Assembly (NCBI RefSeq): GCF_003386095.1
Contig: NZ_QREG01000008.1
Location: 1-64,000, forward strand
From: Marinoscillum furvescens DSM 4134
GTDB taxonomy: Bacteria; Bacteroidota; Bacteroidia; Cytophagales; Cyclobacteriaceae
Length of the DNA: 64,000 nucleotides
Direction: 5' to 3'
Shown: positions 59,501-64,000 of the stretch, piece after piece
How the letters are laid out: the number at the start of each line of letters is the position of its first letter
Numbering within the stretch: the first letter of the stretch is position 1
Notes under the pieces: generated by a model
What the model saw: only the letters and a program-made list of their open reading frames with translations
Told to the model about the DNA's origin: nothing
The model's database searches: none
Translations under genes and position numbers: made by a program

Positions 59501-61493
59501 TCCCTCCTGCATTACACCCATTCACCAGTATTGTAGGGTATTTCCCTTGATTCGCATACCCTGCATCAGGATCTGAAGCCCGGCCTATCTCCATATCAGT
59601 TACCACCCCACTGGAGTGCCCAAAAAAAGTAATCAGCCCCACTCCGCCATTCACTTCATTGGCCACGTTGATGAATTTCACGGTCTCTGTACTGTTCTTG
59701 CTTATGTTTACGACACTGGCGCCCAGGTAATCCCCCTCTGCCACTTGCTTAAAGTTTTTGACGTAAGTCTCAAACGTGCGTAGCTCTCCTGTGGTCTGAC
59801 CTCCACTCAGCTGAAGGATGTTTTTTCTCCACAGCTGATCAAAAGGCAGCGCATCCATAATTTTCACCTTGTCCAGGTAGTTTTTTACATGGACAGAGGT
59901 AAGCGCACTGAGCCGGCCAACGGGCACCTCTGGCACCAATCCTGAAGATGGCACCGCCAACAACATGTCCGAACCCGGGAAACCAAATGTGGGTACATAA
60001 TGCGTAAAGCTGTCCGGGTTTCGGTAATAGCCTTTATCTACAGTGGTTCCTTTTCCTATGATAAAAACATACTCTAGTGATCCTGCCGCTACCATCGCTC
60101 GGATGAGTCTCCTGATGCCCTCAGGCCCCGGGTCTCCATATCCAAACTGATCAAAAATCTGATCTACATAGACTTTTTCTACCTGAAAACCTCCTCCTGC
60201 AGCGCTAGACCTGTAAGCTTCAAACCCATCTACAGGGGCTACGCCATCTACTAGCTCATTGAGCTCTGGATGAGAAATGATCAGGTAATTTTTCCCTTCG
60301 GTAGTAATCTCTTCCATGGCCGCAGGCTCTATCACGGGCACGGTTTTGGGCGAAGCAACCAACAAAAACGCACGATTCTCGGCCAGAGAGTCATTAAAAA
60401 CAAACTCTAATCTATCAGTAAAAGCTGTAGCTGCTACCTGAGCAGGCGCATACGGATCCGTAACATCAAACACCCGATATGAAGCACCAGAACTGGTTGT
60501 AGCCACTACATACCCTCTGGAAGCAGTGATATCTGGAATGGTGAGCATTTTCTGATCACTGGCGATAAGCTGTTGTGGAAATTCGGCACGCACATAGGAG
60601 ATACTTTGCCCATCCGTTTGACCTGATACCCCTACTACACGGACCTCTACAATCAGCTGTCCGTCCGAACGCACATCTGACCATTGCAAATTATTATCGA
60701 AGGTGAAATGCCCATGCCCTTCAAACTGCGCCTTACCCACCAGGCGTAATGAGCCTGCGTCAGGACCAGCATAAATCTGTGATACATGATTAAAACTACT
60801 GACTCCTACCAGCCCTACTTCCAGAGTGGGTATCGGGCCGGTACGCTCCGGGTTGGGTAAAGTCAGCGAAAACGCCTGCTTTCCTCCCTTGGCAATTCTG
60901 CTACCGCTCCACCCCTCGCCTTCCAGGTATTTGGGAGACTGTATGTCAAACCCCGAACCAAACCGGGTACCATGTAAATAGTGCGTTGTTTGTAGGTGGA
61001 GGTCCTCACCTAAATGATACGGCTGGCGTGTAAGTCCGCTCGCATCTTTGAATGAAGAAAAAGCCATTTGGCTACCAGTGCCTGTAGATTTCCAGGTAAG
61101 AAAATAGGTAGACGTATCCGTATAGAGGTTGTAGTAAGTATGTGGCTGATCACTGGGCGTATCATACAGTGAGGTATTGGAAGTACCATCATTCTTCTCT
61201 CCGAAAAACTCCAGATAATCTAGCCTACCATCTCCATTCGTATCCCTTGAGCTGATAGCTACCTCTTGTCCATTTCTAAAAACCTGATACCTGCCTGCTG
61301 CAATATTGTTCACCGGCACACCCACCCGGGCTAGTTCAGTGGCTGTCACTCTATACAACCCATCTTCTGCTACTTTTAATCGGTAGTAGTCCTGAGCATA
61401 GTTGATCCATTCATTGCCAGTGCCCTGACCAAACAGCATCGATCCCACAGAAAGACACAATATCAAAATGCATAGCTTAATCTTCCACATCAA
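56505..61493 (-). CDS. porU2: Type IX secretion C25 peptidase, PorU2-like
   Basis: This is a 1662-aa surface protein. A signal peptide ends GSMLFGQ; a beta-rich N-terminal part (about 25-390) precedes a gingipain-type C25 peptidase domain (about 400-775), with LIISHPELNEL, FGYGDPGPEGIRRLI, catalytic His626 in FFGHSSG and Cys660 in VNGCNAG. Ig-like and CARDB-like domains follow (ENVFTITIDPENELEELNES; NNQ), and residues about 1570-1662 form a FlgD-like domain (YPYPNPFSTSTRFVF, YAWDGRDEFGDLLANGVYLY). PorU is the sortase of the type IX system; this longer, PorV-linked form is the 'PorU2' class. It overlaps the porV2-like gene by 17 bases; a second ATG is one codon in. Confidence 0.88.
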   Translation of the reverse strand: MMWKIKLCILILCLSVGSMLFGQGTGNEWINYAQDYYRLKVAEDGLYRVTATELARVGVPVNNIAAGRYQVFRNGQEVAISSRDTNGDGRLDYLEFFGEKNDGTSNTSLYDTPSDQPHTYYNLYTDTSTYFLTWKSTGTGSQMAFSSFKDASGLTRQPYHLGEDLHLQTTHYLHGTRFGSGFDIQSPKYLEGEGWSGSRIAKGGKQAFSLTLPNPERTGPIPTLEVGLVGVSSFNHVSQIYAGPDAGSLRLVGKAQFEGHGHFTFDNNLQWSDVRSDGQLIVEVRVVGVSGQTDGQSISYVRAEFPQQLIASDQKMLTIPDITASRGYVVATTSSGASYRVFDVTDPYAPAQVAATAFTDRLEFVFNDSLAENRAFLLVASPKTVPVIEPAAMEEITTEGKNYLIISHPELNELVDGVAPVDGFEAYRSSAAGGGFQVEKVYVDQIFDQFGYGDPGPEGIRRLIRAMVAAGSLEYVFIIGKGTTVDKGYYRNPDSFTHYVPTFGFPGSDMLLAVPSSGLVPEVPVGRLSALTSVHVKNYLDKVKIMDALPFDQLWRKNILQLSGGQTTGELRTFETYVKNFKQVAEGDYLGASVVNISKNSTETVKFINVANEVNGGVGLITFFGHSSGVVTDMEIGRASDPDAGYANQGKYPTILVNGCNAGGIFNSGSSFTFGEDWMATPNAGAVAFLANSDFALSLNLKRYSDLFYKFAFAEESTFGWALGDIMLEVSQRYFSNYGTDDVAQSQVFQTLLQGDPAVAVFGAQKPDLAIATGEISASPIQEAKILASSDSFALHIPVKNFGKTNADSIRISVVRSFADGSQTTSSRSFGRIWSLDTLQFTVSNPEGTAVEGDNVFTITIDPENELEELNESNNQATFALFIPKGNTIPLYPLTYGVISDPNPSLKWQSANLQEETRTFSLQVDTSFHFSSPFSQSISLEGAAYLEYPLDLSGMPDSTTVYWRTRFEEPRENEDTTWVEASFTYTHHAMTGWGQVGNGQFRENTLAGVNYDASAGSWTFLESVTPIQINTHGPEFPGGYDDYQVIIDGLDLLLTDNAADPRCKRTNAINAVVFDKASGVPYRPFGAQGADVQNDLVCGRLPQMIHNFHEQDVLGERRYLDSLIGTMQNGDHVVLFSFGDMAYSNWDAQLKASLEQVGISSGVIDALEDGQPVIILGQKGWSIGQAEVVTSNGSAEPLREQAIELISQVNSKFTSGAVLSTRVGPAVDWERLYYDVQAEASDSWYIDVTGVTPDGDKNRVYSNARIDEVTLDNVDATTYPFLDLELSFGDFDNQTPPQLASWGVEYELPPEGVLSLVALPSETLQEGQEFQSRFAFANVGESSFSDSLTVRAELYNVNAANTEVNTFHISAPLEGDTTYFDVSFGTIGKLGANHLSVRVDAAGPEQYTANNSLQLAGAATVVADDVNPVLDVTFDGGYILDGDIVSPNPSILIRFKDENIHLYKQDTSGISVDLKAPCEDCDFERIHFTDPKLSYVLASEDQDFEISYQPGPLTDGRYTLRVQGEDASGNASGVQPYEISFEVINESTITHFYPYPNPFSTSTRFVFTLTGSELPDEVKIQILTVSGRVVREITQDELGPLRIGTNISQYAWDGRDEFGDLLANGVYLYKVVLRQGGEAIQHRFTSGDRSFKNGFGKIYILR

Positions 61494-62559
61494 AGTCTAC
61501 TTTTAGCGAAAACACATGTGAATACAATGCCGCAGCATGATCACCTATATCCGTAAAGGCATAATCAATGGCTACTTCCCGAATCCGAAAGCCCAGACCT
61601 ACATTTGGCTGATAGGTCCAAGACTTGCTCCCGTTAAAGTCCTTTACCTCCTGAATCTGGCCAACACCTCCGCGCAAGTAGGCGATTGACTTGTATCCCA
61701 CCTCCAAACCGAAGGCCGGATCTAGAGAAAGGACCTCACTTTTCAATAGGGTGTTACGTTTACCATCCGTTGTAGCAGTAATATCTACGGATGCCAACAC
61801 CGTGAAGTCATTTATTAATGAAAAAGTCCTGCTTGCTCCAAGGATAAACCGAGGAAGCGTAATTTCTAAAGATTGAGAGGTAAGTGCATTTCCCGTTTGC
61901 GCATATGTATCAGCCAGCTCATCATCGGCTATTGCCCAGCTATTGAATGTCCCAAACAAATCACGACCTACCAGCCCAAAATTCCATTGCTTCCAGGTTA
62001 GCTGGGCGCCTACATCCAGGCCAAACCCCCAGGAAGTAGCAAAATCCCCAACAATGCGCCTGATCACTTTGGCAGAACCACCTATTCGCAATCCTTGCAA
62101 AAACGCCAGCTGGCGACTGTAGCTTGTGAGGAAACCATAATCTGAAGCCGAAAAAAAACGAATGTTATCATAGTTGACGCTCCCATTGGCATCAAACAAA
62201 AATCGTGTGTCAGCAATATCATCTACAGAAAATCGTAAAATAGAAACACTGAGGGCGGCACTATCTTCCAGCTTCATGGCAAATGCTCCGTAATCATAAT
62301 TGGAAATGCCTCCAAAATACGAGGAGTGCATCAGCCCCAGCTGATAATTAGGACTCATCCCCACAAGACCGGCAGGGTTCCAATAGCCAGCAGACACATC
62401 TGAGGTATGGGACACCATACTATTGGCCATACCAAACGCGCGTGCATCCACACCAATCGCTAAAAACTCATTGCTATATTTTGGTGTGTTGTCCTGACCG
62501 AGAGCTAATAACTCACAGCACATTAGACCGAACCAAAGGAACCAAAATCGAAAATTCAT
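61477..62559 (-). CDS. porV2: Outer-membrane beta-barrel, PorV2-like
   Basis: This 360-aa protein has a signal peptide (ending LLALGQ) and a FadL-like 14-stranded barrel as in PorV: SNEFLAIGVDARAFGMANSM, SAGYWNPAGLVGMSPNYQLG, LAFLQGLRIGGSAKVIRRIV and GVGQIQEVKDFNGS, ending FSLKVDFDVED. PorV shuttles type IX cargo to PorU. Here the gene overlaps its PorU2-like partner, so they should form one complex. The rest of the type IX machinery is not in the window. Confidence 0.88.
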   Translation of the reverse strand: MNFRFWFLWFGLMCCELLALGQDNTPKYSNEFLAIGVDARAFGMANSMVSHTSDVSAGYWNPAGLVGMSPNYQLGLMHSSYFGGISNYDYGAFAMKLEDSAALSVSILRFSVDDIADTRFLFDANGSVNYDNIRFFSASDYGFLTSYSRQLAFLQGLRIGGSAKVIRRIVGDFATSWGFGLDVGAQLTWKQWNFGLVGRDLFGTFNSWAIADDELADTYAQTGNALTSQSLEITLPRFILGASRTFSLINDFTVLASVDITATTDGKRNTLLKSEVLSLDPAFGLEVGYKSIAYLRGGVGQIQEVKDFNGSKSWTYQPNVGLGFRIREVAIDYAFTDIGDHAAALYSHVFSLKVDFDVED

Positions 62560-62787
62560 GAACCGTGATTTGTCAACGTAATTTAGAGCAACATTTCAGC
62601 ATCTTAAAATGTAATTCGACAACACACAAAAATCTGTCGTTTATTAAACTTAAATATTATTTATCAAATATTTAATTGCATTTAATAAAGTTTATTAGCT
62701 GTTCAGGCAATATTTACCACCTAGTACTCGGCCATACACAGTACCTTTCCGTATACACTACCAATAAATAATAAAACTCATGGACTC

Positions 62788-63135
62788 ATGAACATAGAAA
62801 ATACACAAGTACAAATGCGGAAGGGCATCCTTGAGTTTTGCATCCTCCATATCATAGCCCGGGGAGAAGTTTATGCATCAGATATGCTAGACGAGCTCAC
62901 CTCAGCCAGGATCATGGTGGTGGAAGGCACCCTATATCCGCTACTCACCCGCCTGCGCAAAGCAGGTCTGGTAGACTATAAGTGGGTAGAGTCCAGCTCT
63001 GGACCACCCCGCAAATACTACACCCTCACTGAACAGGGCAGGGAATTTCTGGATGGACTCAGCCAAACATGGGAAGAATTGGTCTCCTCCACCCAAAAAA
63101 TCATTTCCGTCAAAAAGAATCCAACACAATCATGA
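62788..63135 (+). CDS. PadR-family transcriptional regulator
   Basis: This 115-aa winged-helix protein has VQMRKGILEFCILHIIARGE, then VVEGTLYPLLTRLRKAGLVD (recognition helix) and SSGPPRKYYTLTEQGREFL (wing), a canonical PadR. Its end overlaps the PspC gene by ATGA, the usual PadR-PspC arrangement in Bacteroidota. The upstream AT-rich region (62560-62787) contains CATACACAGTACC and GTATACACTACC, two similar half-sites that may be its operator, and an imperfect -7 box TACCTTTC. Confidence 0.93.
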   Translation: MNIENTQVQMRKGILEFCILHIIARGEVYASDMLDELTSARIMVVEGTLYPLLTRLRKAGLVDYKWVESSSGPPRKYYTLTEQGREFLDGLSQTWEELVSSTQKIISVKKNPTQS

Positions 63136-64000
63136 AGAAGACTATAAGTATCAACATTGGTGGTATAATCTTTCATATAGAGGAAGATGGCTTTGAAAAG
63201 CTCAAAAGCTACCTGGACTCAGTAAACGCCTACTTTTCCTCTTTTGATGATAGCGCAGAGATCATCGCAGATATAGAAGCCCGTATAGCCGAAATATTTC
63301 TGGAAAAACTTGCAGACGGCAGACAAACTGTCAATCTGGAAGACGTTAATGACCTCATCGCTACTATGGGTACTACCAGCGATTTTGAGGCTACCATAGA
63401 ATCTGAACCTCAAGAAGAACCTGCCGATCAAGAAGAAAAGGAAAGCCCCAAAGATGAGCCTGATGCTGCTTCTGCTGGCGAAAGTAAACCTAAAAAACTC
63501 TACAGAGATAGCAAGCGACGTATTCTTGGAGGGGTAGCCTCAGGCATGGCTCATTATTTCGGCATAGACCCACTTTGGGTAAGGCTGCTCTTTGTGATCT
63601 TGTTTATCAATTTGCTTTTTCCGGGCTTTAGTGGGGCCACATTTCTTGCATACATCATCCTTTGGATTGTATTGCCTCCAAGCGATGAGTTAGAAGATGA
63701 CAAAAAGATCAAAAAACTATTTCGAAATACTGAAGATCGAGTAATTGGTGGTGTATCTAGTGGTATAGCTTCTTATTTTGGCACCGACAAAAGTGTCATT
63801 AGATTGCTATTTGTCCTGTCCATATTCCTGGGCGGAGCAGGCATTATATTATACATCATCCTTTGGCTCATCACGCCTGAAGCGCGCACCATCACCGAAA
63901 AAATGCAAATGCAGGGGGAGCCCGTTACCCTCTCCAATATTGAAGACAATGTAAAAAAAGGGCTCAACGTGAGAGAGGGTGAAGAAAGTCCACTTGTAAA
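63132..64000 (+). CDS. PspC-domain membrane protein (partial, cut by window end)
   Basis: The first 289 residues are visible; no stop occurs before the window edge. The N-terminal soluble region (about 1-118) has SINIGGIIFHIEEDGFEKLK and an acidic linker. Two PspC domains follow: RRILGGVASGMAHYFGIDPL with LLFVILFINLLFPGF, and DRVIGGVSSGIASYFGTDKS with LLFVLSIFLGGAGII. PspC proteins sense or support the inner membrane. Two tandem PspC domains are consistent with a gene duplication. ATG 63132 overlaps the PadR stop. Confidence 0.9.
   Translation, partial: MKKTISINIGGIIFHIEEDGFEKLKSYLDSVNAYFSSFDDSAEIIADIEARIAEIFLEKLADGRQTVNLEDVNDLIATMGTTSDFEATIESEPQEEPADQEEKESPKDEPDAASAGESKPKKLYRDSKRRILGGVASGMAHYFGIDPLWVRLLFVILFINLLFPGFSGATFLAYIILWIVLPPSDELEDDKKIKKLFRNTEDRVIGGVSSGIASYFGTDKSVIRLLFVLSIFLGGAGIILYIILWLITPEARTITEKMQMQGEPVTLSNIEDNVKKGLNVREGEESPLV

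Overview
The window looks like chromosomal DNA of a Bacteroidota bacterium, most likely of the order Cytophagales. The evidence is a PorU2/PorV2-type secretion pair with a FlgD-like C-terminal domain, many short-signal lipoproteins, the near absence of Shine-Dalgarno sites, -7 boxes of the TAnnTTTG type, PadR-controlled FtsX permeases with an N-terminal prefix, and a BtuG-like beta-propeller beside BtuB. No rRNA, tRNA, CRISPR array or phage was seen. The only mobile-element trace is the last 24 codons of a probable IS1182-type transposase at the left edge.

Region 1 (1-15.1 kb) is a vitamin B12 neighbourhood beside dnaA. It holds a methylmalonyl-CoA mutase in which small- and large-subunit sequences form one 1018-residue polypeptide, its GTPase chaperone MeaB, a cobalamin riboswitch controlling a BtuB-like receptor and a beta-propeller lipoprotein, and a divergent btuF-btuC-btuD ABC importer. 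A CHASE2 plus FecR-like pair of unknown role sits between the mutase and meaB. Uptake, regulation and use of the same cofactor are thus collected in about 13 kb.

Region 2 (15.1-25.1 kb) is mostly housekeeping and hypothetical genes: a DUF547 protein, TtcA tRNA thiolase, an FAD reductase followed by a NapH-type polyferredoxin, a TfoX-like protein, a Cys-rich lipoprotein, a TPR protein, a GmhB-like phosphatase, a TerB-like protein and an MFS transporter.

Region 3 (25.1-41.2 kb) is signalling and envelope. It contains a lipoprotein built from four 190-residue beta-helix repeats, an ECF sigma factor followed at once by a transmembrane Ser/Thr kinase with TPRs, a PadR repressor with a likely tandem operator and an ATPase-less FtsX permease, MltB, a VOC-fold lipoprotein, and a PAS/GAF histidine kinase whose receiver-like N-terminus lacks the phosphoacceptor Asp.

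Region 4 (41.2-56.5 kb) holds a tight six-gene glycosyltransferase/rhodanese operon, a Crp/Fnr regulator, HemJ-SCO-cytochrome c, a four-gene ABC operon with a His-rich permease and a DUF3299-like protein, a CPA1 antiporter and a glutaminyl cyclase. Region 5 (56.5-64 kb) carries porU2-porV2 and a PadR-PspC pair cut by the window end. Several convergent gene pairs overlap exactly at their stop codons. All functional statements rest on reading motifs and context by eye; no database search was run.
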